Under the pieces are notes generated by a model. That model was not told the DNA's origin. It ran no database searches and saw only the letters and a list, made by a program, of their open reading frames with translations. A DNA stretch of 42,179 bases from an uncultured Lachnospiraceae bacterium. GTDB taxonomy: Bacteria; Bacillota_A; Clostridia; Lachnospirales; Lachnospiraceae. Made by a program: the position numbers and the translations under genes. The stretch covers positions 1-42,179 of the forward strand of contig CANOBT010000033.1 of assembly GCA_947564305.1 (NCBI GenBank), given 5' to 3'. Below, in pieces: positions 27,036 to 35,952 of this stretch. How positions within the stretch are numbered: the first letter of the stretch is position 1; the number at the start of each line of letters is the position of its first letter.

Positions 27036-27064
27036 AATATACCACAATATCCCTTATCTGACAA
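27036..27064 (-). promoter_or_regulatory. Promoter of the toxin mRNA
   Basis: On the minus strand TTGTCA (27059-27064), 17 bp, TATATT (27036-27041). It predicts a start near 27029 and a leader of about 66 nt. The -10 matches that of the antitoxin promoter. Confidence 0.7.
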
Positions 27065-27090
27065 GTTGTCTTTCTACAATCCTCTACCTT

Positions 27091-30000
27091 CTATCCGTCC
27101 CGTTCTCTTAAAACCTTCGTTTCTTCAAGTTCTTCATTCGTCACCATTAAAAATACACCTGCCTTATTATTACTATAGAAGGATAATAGAAGGTGGCAAA
27201 TCACCACCCAAATATGTAATTCCAGTTTTCGGAAAAGGTCACAGCATAACGCCATGACAACCCCTTCTTCCACAGCTCCTGCAAGTGTTTCACTGTCAAG
27301 CCATCCCGAATGAGCAAAACCGTTATTCATCATTTCATTAGCTTTCTGATAGACCTGTTGCCTGTTTTTCTCCATTGATGACATGCCTTCTTGCGTTGCC
27401 ATCACAATATCGTTATGGAGTCCACCTGTGTAAAACGATTCCAACAATCTAGCCGAAACTTTGTCAATCCACTGTGTATTTCTCTCCAATGGAACAACTG
27501 CTTCTGCGCCATTTCCTTCAAGAAATCCCATCTGTCCTTTTTTCAGAACCCCACCCTTTTCAAGGTACAGAATCCTAGCCGCCGTCCATGTAGGCAAATT
27601 AAAACCTATTGAAGTGATTCCCGTTAGTTTTGTCACCCATGACGGTGCTTTGACATTCAGCTTATTTAGCATCTTCGCAACACTGTTCACTCCGCTTTCC
27701 ACGCCTCTGATTAAGCCGTTAATAAATCTTATGATTGCGTTTACTGGCACTCTTACTAGTCCGGCAATTCCATCCCATATACCGCTGAATATGGTCTTTA
27801 CACCTTCCCAGGCACGGCTCCAATCTCCGGTAACTACTCCGGCCACAAAATCTATCAAGCCTTTGAACATCTGCCTTGCGCTCTCTATCTTATCTCCGAT
27901 TGCTCTGAATGCTGTCGTGAATACTGGCGCTAATGTATTTTTCCACAAAATCTCGAATACCTCTGTTAGTTTCTCTATAATCGGTTTCACTACATCCGAG
28001 ATAAACTTCGCTAATGGGTCTATGACATTTTTCCACAGATTGCTAAGTGTATCTGATAATACGGGAAGTACAGTTTCACCCAAATATTGCAATGCAGGAC
28101 TCAAAACATCCTGCCATACGGCAGTAAATACCGTTGAGACAAATTCTCCGAGGGGGACTAATATATTTTCCCATAGGTATTCAAAAGTACCTTTAACTTC
28201 ATCCCAATGTGTAATTATCCACGCCGCTCCTGCTACAATCCCGGCTACCATTAACCCTGTGGGACTGAACAAGCCCCCGATTAATCCGGTGATATTTCCA
28301 AGGTTTGAAAACAGCATTTGCGCCCCATCTGCTAACAGCGTGAATTTATCTGTGCCGCCGGTCGCCCATTGTGCTACAGTCAACGCAAAGTCAGCCGCAT
28401 CAAACAGGCCTTTTATTGCGAGTATGCCGCCGGCCTATCGTAAGAGCTATTTTTCCATCCTCTGTATCAAACAGACCGGCAAGCAAACCGCTTAAAACTT
28501 CCCATACAATGTCGAATACCTAGTTGAACATAGTAAGCCAATCAATAGAGAACAGTGCTTCCGCAATCCTATAGCCAAAATCTGCAAAGTTTGCGCCTTC
28601 AACGGCATCATTCAGCATATACAGGATATCCAGTACAATGCCGCTTGCCTGCTCTGCCATGCCTTTTAAATCTGCTTTGAAAAGTTCGTTCAACCCCTCT
28701 CGAATTTTTGTGGCTAACTCACCCCACACATTCAACTGATACATCGTATTTCTGAAATTACGGATAACTTCGATAATACCGTTGAATCCGCTAGCAATCG
28801 TTTTTCCTATCTGTGCAAGATTGAGCTTATCGACAAAACCTTGAACTCCCTCTGCTAAGGCAATTCCAAGTTCAGCCCATTCGACTTCGGCTATCATCCC
28901 CCGGAAAGCTTTTGATATTCCTGCCCCGATTGTGCGCCCTAGCAAGTCCCACTTGAACCATTTCACGAACGAATTAAACGTCTTTACAAACGCCCGGAGC
29001 GCACTTTCAACCTTTGGAGTAATGTCTTTTATGACCTTGTATACCTTTTCCAGTCCGGCGTTGAGCATTTCAGCGATAGTCTTTCCAAACCCCTCCCAAT
29101 CATGTTCCAGGAATGCTTTTCGGATTGCTTCTGCCCATTTGTTGATAAGAGTTGTTTCAACCTTATCGAATGCATCATCGAATAAGTCCGATATGTCTCC
29201 TGTGTCAATATCATCCAATCCCAAATCTTTATCTTTGTTTTTATCCTTGCTTGAACTGCCTAACGAGCCGGTCAAATCATCTAGCTTTGCCGGTAACTGG
29301 TTCAGTTCGTCAAATCCAAGCGTTGCTAATTGTTTCTGTAGCTTTTTCGCCGCTTCGGTCAGCTTCGCCATGAACTTATTCAGCATTTGGATAGCCGGTA
29401 ACAATGCGGCAATGAGTCCTTGACCAATAATGGCGGATAACGACTGAATTTTTAATCGAAGTAGCCTTGTCTGGTTTGCCCAAGTTCCGGCTGTGTCTGC
29501 GAAATCGGATTGGGCGTCTTTCGTTTTTGCAAGAATATAGTTATACCGCAGTATCGTTTGTTCTGCCAGGGGCCTTTCGCTGTATGCTTTGTGCATACCT
29601 TGAGACATTGCATAAGCTTCTAGATTTACAATGTTCATGTTAATACCAAGCGTCTTGAGTGGTTCTGACTCACCGGATATCCCGGCACGCAATTTATAAA
29701 AGGCTTCGTCTGTTTCCAGATTGTGGAACGATGCTAAATCTCCGGCAAGTTTGATAGACATATCAGATGCCGCATCCTGCGCCACACCAGAAGATTTCAG
29801 CATAGCCATCATAGTCCCTGTGTACTGCTTCGCCGCTAATTCTTAAAGCCCGAATTGTGCGGACGCAGTAGACTCAAAATCATAGGCTTTATCTGCCATA
29901 CCACCAAATGCAGTATCTACTACATTCTCAACCTCTGTGATATCCGAGCCAAGTTCAATCGCATCTTTGCTAAAACTGACAAGCCCTCGTGCCGCAAGCA

Positions 30001-30187
30001 ATCCGCCTGCTGCCTTTATGAGTCCACTAATACCAGTAGAAGCACTCTTTATTCCGATTCCTGCTCCGGTGAATTTAGAAAAAGCGTTTGTCATGCTCCT
30101 TACGGAACCCGTGACCGCAGAAGCCGCCTTCGATGCAAGGCCAGTCAGCTTACTAAACAGGCTCCCAACCGAAGAATTTACCGATAG
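27091..30187 (-). pseudogene. Broken phage tail tape-measure protein gene
   Basis: Three successive frames read as one tape-measure protein, the long helical protein that sets phage tail length. The 5' piece (to 29843) starts mid-protein with SSVGSLFSKLTGL and no start codon. An in-frame TAA at 29843-29845 interrupts FGL|ELAAKQYTG. A second in-frame TAG at 28520-28522 follows LTMFN, and near 28430 a GGCCGGCGGC stretch looks like a 4-bp insertion that shifts frame before GGILAIKGLFDAAD. The 3' part keeps the usual IWDGIAGLVRVPVNAII and EKGGVLKKGQMGFLEGNG features. The unusual C-terminal end after EEGVVMAL may also be shifted. Not functional. Confidence 0.85.
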
Positions 30188-30315
30188 TCTTTTTTCATAT
30201 ACCCAGAATCAGTTTGTTATAAACCAATCTTTAAATTTGTGGTATTTATTGGGGTAAAACACATTACAAAATATCTTCAAACCGCATAAATAAAGGATTT
30301 TCTCAGATACTGTCA

Positions 30316-30332
30316 TTGTATTTTCTGTATAA
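30316..30332 (+). repeat. Candidate attR core (17-bp direct repeat)
   Basis: Exact second copy of the repeat at 25109-25125. It is followed by AAGACTGGTAA (30331-30341), the right arm of the split hairpin, and then by the end of the polysaccharide operon. Confidence 0.72.
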
Positions 30333-30348
30333 GACTGGTAATTTTAAT

Positions 30349-31041
30349 TTACCCTTCTGCAATCTTCCGAAACCTCTCCAAATCTCCCTTAGTCGTAATC
30401 TTAAAATTACTCTCATCTCCGGGAATCATCGCAATATCCATTCCTGCCAAAATCGCTAGTTCTGTAGAGCCATTGATCTTCAATATTTTCTCTGGTAAAA
30501 GATTTTTATTGGCCTCATAATACTGCCCCAATCGGAATACCTCCGGTGCCTGCCCTGCATAAATCTTGCTCCGTTCCAACAGTGCATCCACCGTTTTTCC
30601 ATCCTCGCTTTGATAAACTGTATCTTTCATCGGCAGTACCGGAAGTACTCCGTCGTGCCCATGAATTCCGTCCAAACAGTCCGTTATCTGCCTGTCAGAA
30701 AGCAGCGGTCTCGCCGCATCGTGGATAAATACATAATCCGAATCTTCGGCGTATTCACGAATGTCTCTTAATCCGTTTAGAATCGAAAGCTGACGGTTGC
30801 TTCCGGGATTAGAAAAGCCTTGGAACTTCTTTTTTAAATCGGAAAGCAGCAGCCAGGTTTCTATCTGTCTTTGCCAAAACGGTTCGGCAACGATATGGAT
30901 TGCATTGATTTTATTATGGGATGACAGGGACTCTATACAATAAGAAATAATCGGTTTGCCGTGGACTTCTATGTACTGCTTTGGTATGTCGCCGCCGAGC
31001 CTCGTGCCTGTGCCGCCGGATAAAAGTAGAGCGATATTCAT
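30349..31041 (-). CDS. IspD/TarI-type cytidylyltransferase (first copy)
   Basis: About 230 residues. MNIALLLSGGTGTRLGG is the nucleotidyltransferase loop, followed by PKQY and GKP; IHDAARPL and the later DTVY region also match the IspD/TarI family. These enzymes join CTP to a polyol or sugar-alcohol phosphate (methylerythritol-4-P for IspD, ribitol-5-P for TarI). The operon context of CDP-glycerol-type transferases favours a TarI-like role over isoprenoid synthesis. ATG at 31041 follows AGGAG by nine bases and is preferred to the frame's open end at 31098. Last gene of the operon, next to the prophage right end. A second homologue lies at 38594, so two CDP-activated precursors are possible. 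Confidence 0.85.
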   Translation of the reverse strand: MNIALLLSGGTGTRLGGDIPKQYIEVHGKPIISYCIESLSSHNKINAIHIVAEPFWQRQIETWLLLSDLKKKFQGFSNPGSNRQLSILNGLRDIREYAEDSDYVFIHDAARPLLSDRQITDCLDGIHGHDGVLPVLPMKDTVYQSEDGKTVDALLERSKIYAGQAPEVFRLGQYYEANKNLLPEKILKINGSTELAILAGMDIAMIPGDESNFKITTKGDLERFRKIAEG

Positions 31042-31066
31042 CTTACTATTCTCCTGTCTTTGTAAC

Positions 31067-31085
31067 AAATCTGCAAAGCAGATTT
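31067..31085. other. Intergenic stem-loop upstream of the first cytidylyltransferase
   Basis: AAATCTGC (31067-31074) and GCAGATTT (31078-31085) form a perfect 8-bp stem with a 3-nt loop in the 108-bp gap between two operon genes. A T-rich tail is present only on the plus side. It may modulate expression of the last gene. Confidence 0.35.
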
Positions 31086-31149
31086 TTAATAAGAGCAATT
31101 CCCGTATCTTTTTTCATACGATACTTTACACTCCCCTGCTGAAATCAAA

Positions 31150-31833
31150 TCAAAACCGCAGTGCCCGAATGTTCTGCAGTGTATCTCCATATGGCTGTTC
31201 CTTCCCGAATAGAAGTGTCGTACCCAGCACAAATCCCTTCACACCCTTTGGTGCATATTCCAGAATCTTATCCGCGCTGCACGCACCATCCCAATAAAGT
31301 TCAAAATCCATATCCTCCTTCAGAGATAGAAGCTTGGTAATCTTTTTTCCAACATACGGCAGATACATCTGTCCGGCATTACCAGGGTTGACCGACATCA
31401 CAAGGACCTTCTTTACGATACGGAGCATCTCCATCACTGTCTCCACTGAGGTCCCCGGATTGATTGCAATGCCGGGAATCATTTCTGCATTGATAATACT
31501 CTGCAAGGTTGTAGAAGGATGATATTCTGCTTCGGGGTGGATATATACGGTATCTCCCTTACGAAGATTGCCTAAAAATAATTGAATCCGGTTATTGGGA
31601 TGCTCAATCATCAAGTGAACGTCCAATGGTTTGTTTGCTGTTCTCGCTATGTAGCGCATGTCATTTAAAGACATGGCAAAATTAGGCACATAACGCCCAT
31701 CCATAATGTCAATATGGAAGGAGTCAATGCCACCCTCTTCCAGATTTTTTACTTCTTTCTCCAGATTACCGTAGTCGGCACACATCATGGAGGCTGTTAG
31801 TTCAAACTGCATATTCTCTATCTCTCTTTCCAT
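31150..31833 (-). CDS. Ribulose-phosphate 3-epimerase family protein
   Basis: TIM-barrel protein of the pentulose-5-phosphate 3-epimerase family, which interconverts ribulose-5-P and xylulose-5-P. Metal-site residues are present: H and D in FHIDIMDG, H in DVHLMIEHP, and D in LYWDGACS (replacing the usual VDGG). MSVNPGNAGQ is the phosphate-side loop. The start is uncertain: ATG 31833 has AAGGA ten bases upstream, while ATG 31812 (MQFELTAS) fits the family start better. The frame is open to a TTG at 31863. Placement inside a polysaccharide operon suggests a dedicated copy making a precursor, rather than the housekeeping pentose-phosphate enzyme. The altered VDGG segment may mean another substrate. 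Confidence 0.83.
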   Translation of the reverse strand: MEREIENMQFELTASMMCADYGNLEKEVKNLEEGGIDSFHIDIMDGRYVPNFAMSLNDMRYIARTANKPLDVHLMIEHPNNRIQLFLGNLRKGDTVYIHPEAEYHPSTTLQSIINAEMIPGIAINPGTSVETVMEMLRIVKKVLVMSVNPGNAGQMYLPYVGKKITKLLSLKEDMDFELYWDGACSADKILEYAPKGVKGFVLGTTLLFGKEQPYGDTLQNIRALRF

Positions 31834-31869
31834 AAAATATAGTTCCTTACGTACATCCTCCAAAACAGA

Positions 31870-33450
31870 CTATATCCCCAATGCTTCTACTACTCTCTGA
31901 CAACTTCGTTCATCACGGTACAAGTGCATTTTATCTGTTAATTCCCTCCGCTTTTCCCTTGTAGAATCTATATTTCTGCTAATCTCCCCGACAAAACCGC
32001 AAAAATCTTTAAAAGAATTTATCTCTTTTCCTGGAAGCCAGTCCCTGATATTCTCAAAAACAAACCCACGGCTGTTTTCATATTCCTCCATATCATCAAG
32101 CGTAAATCCAATTGGCTTGTCCAAAAGCATATAATCGACAGCAGCCGATGAATAATCGCTGATCAGTGCGTCCGCACATCCAAGTATCTGATTGATCTGA
32201 AGCTGCTTTTCCAATAGCTGCTCATGATCTAGCATCACAATCCGCCTCATATCCAACCTGCCGATTTTTGTTCTATCCTGAAAGGGATGCAGCTTTAGAA
32301 TTATTACAGCGTGTAACTCCCAGAGCAACCTATCCAGTTTCCGTAACTTCTCATAAGTATCTATAACTGGTAATCCGGTCTGCCCTTCCATATCATATTC
32401 ATTTAAAGCAGACAATCCTGTTTTTGCCATACGGAATGTAGGAAGCCAAAATATATATTTCTCTGCATCAGGGAATTGAAATTTCCGCCACATTCTTTTC
32501 TGCGTATGAAATAGCCAGTCATTCTTTGGATACCCTGTCACAAGGACCTGGTCTTTTCGCAGCCCGTATATCTCTTCATGGATTTTTTTATAAACCTCAC
32601 TGATTACGATATTATATTCATACCGCTTTTCACAACGGACAAAGTTCACCCTTGTCTTAAATCCACATCCATGCCATAGCTGCACCCGAATCTGGTCCTC
32701 TCTCGCATTTCTGCAGAATCCATAGGCATCGGTCATAAAAATATATTTCGCAAGGCACAGTGCCTTGTAGTATGCATCCCGCTCCTCCTTTTCCTCTGCC
32801 ACAGACCAGTCAAAAGAAAGGAACCTGACATTCTCGTATTTCTGCATAATATAGGAAAATTCAGACGGATTCTTCACCAGCCAGATCAGTTCATATTTGT
32901 GGTAATATCCTGCTTCCAGCATATATTCAAACAGCGCTCTCGCATTATCTACATAATCCATCCCCTTGATATAAGCGGAAGCGTGAGGACCACTACGGAA
33001 AATAATCCGATTTTCTAAAGGGGCGTCTGCATACTTTTTCCTGTAATACAAATCAAACTCTGTCTCACGGTCCGCAAAAAAATAAATCTCAGAACATTTC
33101 TCCTGCACGTCCGTTTTCAACTGTACAAGTTTACGATAAGACTCTTTAAAATAGTCGTTTAGAATAATGAAAAAAGCCTCTTCTTCCAGACTGCAGAAAT
33201 ACGAGTATGGATAAATAGGAAGTTCCATCCCCTGAAAAGAAACCGACTGACTTCCCCGGGCTATGCTCCCTGATATTCTGTCATCTGTATCTGAAAGTAT
33301 CCCTGCCAGATGGGATGCAACCTCATATTTTGCAAGCAGTTCTTCCAGATACTTTTCCGAGAAATCTACAAGATATATATTCTGCCCTCCCTGCCTCTTC
33401 ATGGCCTGCACATGTTCGGCAGTCAGTTTCTTTAGTTTCATTGTATCCAT
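31870..33450 (-). CDS. CDP-glycerol:glycerophosphotransferase family protein (first)
   Basis: About 526 residues. The C-terminal two thirds match the TagF/TarF-type fold that transfers polyol-phosphate units from CDP donors onto a growing chain at the inner membrane face. Motifs: QLWHGCGFK, VTGYPKNDWL, FWLPTFR, ILKLHPFQD and ALISDYSSAAVDYMLLDKP. The serine-rich SDYSS and HGCG are the donor-binding landmarks of the family. N-terminal ~150 residues are not recognisable. ATG 33450 has AAAGGGAG almost adjacent; ATG 33441 (spacing 10) may be the real start. It begins 9 bp after the GT2 stop and is followed by the epimerase homologue. Acceptor and polyol unknown. Confidence 0.87.
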   Translation of the reverse strand: MDTMKLKKLTAEHVQAMKRQGGQNIYLVDFSEKYLEELLAKYEVASHLAGILSDTDDRISGSIARGSQSVSFQGMELPIYPYSYFCSLEEEAFFIILNDYFKESYRKLVQLKTDVQEKCSEIYFFADRETEFDLYYRKKYADAPLENRIIFRSGPHASAYIKGMDYVDNARALFEYMLEAGYYHKYELIWLVKNPSEFSYIMQKYENVRFLSFDWSVAEEKEERDAYYKALCLAKYIFMTDAYGFCRNAREDQIRVQLWHGCGFKTRVNFVRCEKRYEYNIVISEVYKKIHEEIYGLRKDQVLVTGYPKNDWLFHTQKRMWRKFQFPDAEKYIFWLPTFRMAKTGLSALNEYDMEGQTGLPVIDTYEKLRKLDRLLWELHAVIILKLHPFQDRTKIGRLDMRRIVMLDHEQLLEKQLQINQILGCADALISDYSSAAVDYMLLDKPIGFTLDDMEEYENSRGFVFENIRDWLPGKEINSFKDFCGFVGEISRNIDSTREKRRELTDKMHLYRDERSCQRVVEALGI

Positions 33451-33459
33451 ACTCCCTTT

Positions 33460-34662
33460 CTACTGCAGAAGCCCATCAGCCTCCGCAAAACGCCAGAACA
33501 ACTCCTTCTGCTCAAAATGATAAATCTTTGATTGTTCTATCCCGATTTCACACAATCGTTTACACACTTCTTCTGCCTTTCCAGGGTTTTTGATCGTAAT
33601 GACCACCGTGTCAAACTCCATCTCCGGCCAATCTAAAGGATTTCTCACCACAAAAGGATATCCTTCCATCCTTTCATACCCAAAGTCAATACATCCTGCA
33701 AAAATAAGTTTCTCATGGTTCTTAACATGCTGGTGATATTTCTTGCCTAAATCGCCTGCGCCATATAACAATATACGGGATTTCTCTGGCATACTCTCCA
33801 TCCACACAGGGTCTATCCATAACAGATTTTTATCTAAAAAGCCTAAACGCGAATTAATTCCTTTGTACAGCAATTCCGTAATATAAAGTTCTGCCTGCAG
33901 CCGCATTCCCCTTGTAAATGCGGGATGCCCATAAAGACTGATAAAGTATTGATAAACCGCATTCACTTTGCTTAAATACTGTAAATCCGGCGCATGGACC
34001 ATAGATTCCTGATGAATCATATAATGGTAAAATGCTTCTTTTAAGATATAGACCCGGCTGCATGTCAGAAGATAAGATATCATACAGAGCTTGTCCTCTG
34101 ACATGGATATTTCATCCGGAATATTCCTCTGTATCTCCTTCAACCTTTCAGCCAAAAAAATTTTACAGCATAACGAGCCCCTGAGTCCTACATCCTTTGT
34201 ACTGAGATTGTAAATCGCATTTTCCCGGAGGAATCCCATTCGGCTCTCTCCATACAGCCCTTGTGGGACACCGTCATAATGTACAGAAATATAATTTCCT
34301 TCAAAAATATAGCCGCTGCTTACCATATCTGCCTGGTATTCTTCCGCGCACTCACACAATCTCTCATACATTTCCGGCTCTATCCAGTCATCGCTGTCCA
34401 CATAGCCGATATATTTTCCCCTTGCAGCCTTTACCCCCGCTTTTCTGGCAGAAACAAGACCTCCGTTTTCCTTCCGGATCATCCGGATTCTCGCGTCTTT
34501 CTCCATATACGCCTTCAAGATATCCGGGCTGGAGTCCGCGGAACCATCATCTACACAGATAATCTCCATGTCCTGCATAGTCTGGCTAAGGACACTGTCC
34601 AGACACTTTACTAAATATTCTTCTGTGTTATACACCGGAATGACTACGGATAACCGGATCAT
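33460..34662 (-). CDS. GT2 family glycosyltransferase with C-terminal YGAG module
   Basis: 400 residues. The N-terminal GT-A domain starts VVIPVYNTEEYLVKCLDSV, has VDDGSADSS and the metal-binding DSDDW near residue 94. It transfers a sugar from a nucleotide donor to lipid-linked or polymer acceptor in the cytoplasm. The last ~110 residues form a separate Rossmann-like module beginning LLYGAGDLGKKY and continuing with CIDFGYERMEGYPFV. The same module recurs in other proteins of this operon. ATG 34662 follows GGGAGG by eight bases; only 3 bp separate it from the preceding stop, so translation is likely coupled. Confidence 0.9.
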   Translation of the reverse strand: MIRLSVVIPVYNTEEYLVKCLDSVLSQTMQDMEIICVDDGSADSSPDILKAYMEKDARIRMIRKENGGLVSARKAGVKAARGKYIGYVDSDDWIEPEMYERLCECAEEYQADMVSSGYIFEGNYISVHYDGVPQGLYGESRMGFLRENAIYNLSTKDVGLRGSLCCKIFLAERLKEIQRNIPDEISMSEDKLCMISYLLTCSRVYILKEAFYHYMIHQESMVHAPDLQYLSKVNAVYQYFISLYGHPAFTRGMRLQAELYITELLYKGINSRLGFLDKNLLWIDPVWMESMPEKSRILLYGAGDLGKKYHQHVKNHEKLIFAGCIDFGYERMEGYPFVVRNPLDWPEMEFDTVVITIKNPGKAEEVCKRLCEIGIEQSKIYHFEQKELFWRFAEADGLLQ

Positions 34663-34665
34663 CTT

Positions 34666-34989
34666 TTATTCCTCCCTGATGATATGTATCTCTTCTATCC
34701 CATACTGTAACAGGCTCTCTAACATCTGGCGTACACATAGGCTGGCAATCAGATAAGTTCCCCCCGGATACTGGCTGCATGCCGCAGACAGACTGAGCAC
34801 CGGAAGCCCTTCCAGTGTCTTTCCCTGCATCAGGGGAGCATTGTCACAAAAACACATGACCTGTTTCTGCCGGTTCCTGCTTTTCAAAAACTCCCAGACT
34901 TCTTTTCCTACTTTTCCTGCCCCATAAATTACAATCTGCTCTGCATCCTCCAGTTTGGAATCATTTTGAACCGTACCTATATATCTCAT
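34666..34989 (-). CDS. Stand-alone YGAG Rossmann-like module
   Basis: 107 residues, almost nothing but the module: IVIYGAGKVGKEVWEFL, an acidic turn (CFCDNAPLMQG), GLPVLSL and a closing helix-strand pair. It resembles the N-terminal nucleotide-binding half of NeuD/PglD-like proteins and the appendages on neighbouring transferases, but has no catalytic partner domain. The start ATG overlaps the stop of the deacetylase (ATGA), with GGAGG eight bases upstream, so the two are coupled. A regulatory or scaffolding role for the neighbouring transferases is a guess. Confidence 0.7.
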   Translation of the reverse strand: MRYIGTVQNDSKLEDAEQIVIYGAGKVGKEVWEFLKSRNRQKQVMCFCDNAPLMQGKTLEGLPVLSLSAACSQYPGGTYLIASLCVRQMLESLLQYGIEEIHIIREE

Positions 34990-35900
34990 CCACTATACCT
35001 CCAGCATTTCCGGATAAATTCTGCAAACTCTGCCCCACTGCAGTCCTGGACTTCCATCCGTGGGATTGCATATGGATGTGTGTTTTCATTCCACACTCCC
35101 TTCAAAGTCGATGCTGCCTTTTGAATTCCGTATTGACTGCATATCTCAAGAGTATCCTGGTTGAAATGCATACGCGAACCAAAAGGATAGGAAAACACTT
35201 CAATCTTCCTTCCCAGTTCTTTCTCCAGAAATTTCACGGATGCGCCTATTTCATACTGTTGGCTCTCCCTCGTCTGCGCTCCCAGGGAACGGTGGTTCAC
35301 CGTATGGCCGCCAATCGTGATGCACTTGGAACTGTCCAGCTCATGAAGCTGCTGTATGTCAACCGGAAGATTTTCTTTTCTCCCTTGTGCATCTATATCT
35401 GCCCAGTTCCGCAGCTGTTCCAACCAGAAATTTGCCCGCTCTACCTCTGGCTCCAGACGCAGAAGCCAATGCAGGGATTTTATCAAATCTACCCGTTTCT
35501 CCAGACTGTCCGTCTCCCATGTATAGTGATACAGAGAATCCTTTAGCTCAAACCGGCTTGGATAGGGTATCTTCCGGGTCAATACTCTGACAAGTTCATC
35601 CCACCAGTATTCCTGCTTTCCATCCACATATCCTGAGGCCACAAATACAGCTGCAGGCACTTCATATCTTTCCAGAATAGGAAGCGCATATTCATAATTA
35701 TCCCCATAGCCGTCATCAAAGGTAACTACAACTCCGTTTTCTCCTGATTTGGCCCAGTCCTCCTCAAAACGGAACAGATGGAAATTACTTTTTAAATATC
35801 TCATCTGCTCCTCGAAGTGCTCCGGCGAAACCGTCAGATGATAGATATCATCCGATGCCGGATGAATCCGGTGATACAATAAACACAATACTTTCTGCAT
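34986..35900 (-). CDS. NodB-type polysaccharide deacetylase
   Basis: 304 residues. VTFDDGYGDNYEYALPIL carries the catalytic base and metal aspartates. GGHTVNHRSLG carries the HxxxH metal histidines. VFSYPFGSR is the later conserved SYPxG motif. Members remove N-acetyl (or O-acetyl) groups from polysaccharides. There is no clear signal peptide (the protein starts MQKVLCLLYHRIHP), so it probably acts on a cytoplasmic or lipid-linked intermediate. ATG 35900 has GGAG ten bases upstream. It precedes and overlaps the YGAG protein. Confidence 0.88.
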   Translation of the reverse strand: MQKVLCLLYHRIHPASDDIYHLTVSPEHFEEQMRYLKSNFHLFRFEEDWAKSGENGVVVTFDDGYGDNYEYALPILERYEVPAAVFVASGYVDGKQEYWWDELVRVLTRKIPYPSRFELKDSLYHYTWETDSLEKRVDLIKSLHWLLRLEPEVERANFWLEQLRNWADIDAQGRKENLPVDIQQLHELDSSKCITIGGHTVNHRSLGAQTRESQQYEIGASVKFLEKELGRKIEVFSYPFGSRMHFNQDTLEICSQYGIQKAASTLKGVWNENTHPYAIPRMEVQDCSGAEFAEFIRKCWRYSG

Positions 35901-35952
35901 GATTCATACACTCCTGTCTGTTACTGCGGCATATAAAGCAGAATCCTGCCTG

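Larger units (their letters stand above)
25109..30332. mobile_element. Degraded prophage remnant, about 5.2 kb
   Basis: Bounded by 17-bp direct repeats. Contents: a broken tyrosine integrase at the left end, small phage-type genes, a frameshifted ORF, a type I toxin-antitoxin pair and most of a tape-measure gene with several disruptions. Capsid, terminase, lysis and replication genes are absent, so it cannot be mobile by itself. The right end, past the truncated tape-measure 5' end (about 30190-30315), shows no recognisable gene. Confidence 0.8.

Noticed and set aside
27461..28495. Open frame of 344 codons on the plus strand
   Set aside because: Antisense to the tape-measure remnant, whose reading has clear tail-protein features.
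30349..31041. Housekeeping ispD of the isoprenoid pathway
   Set aside because: Possible from the family alone, but no isoprenoid gene neighbours it and the operon is rich in CDP-polyol transferases, so a polymer role is more likely. I left the gene symbol empty.
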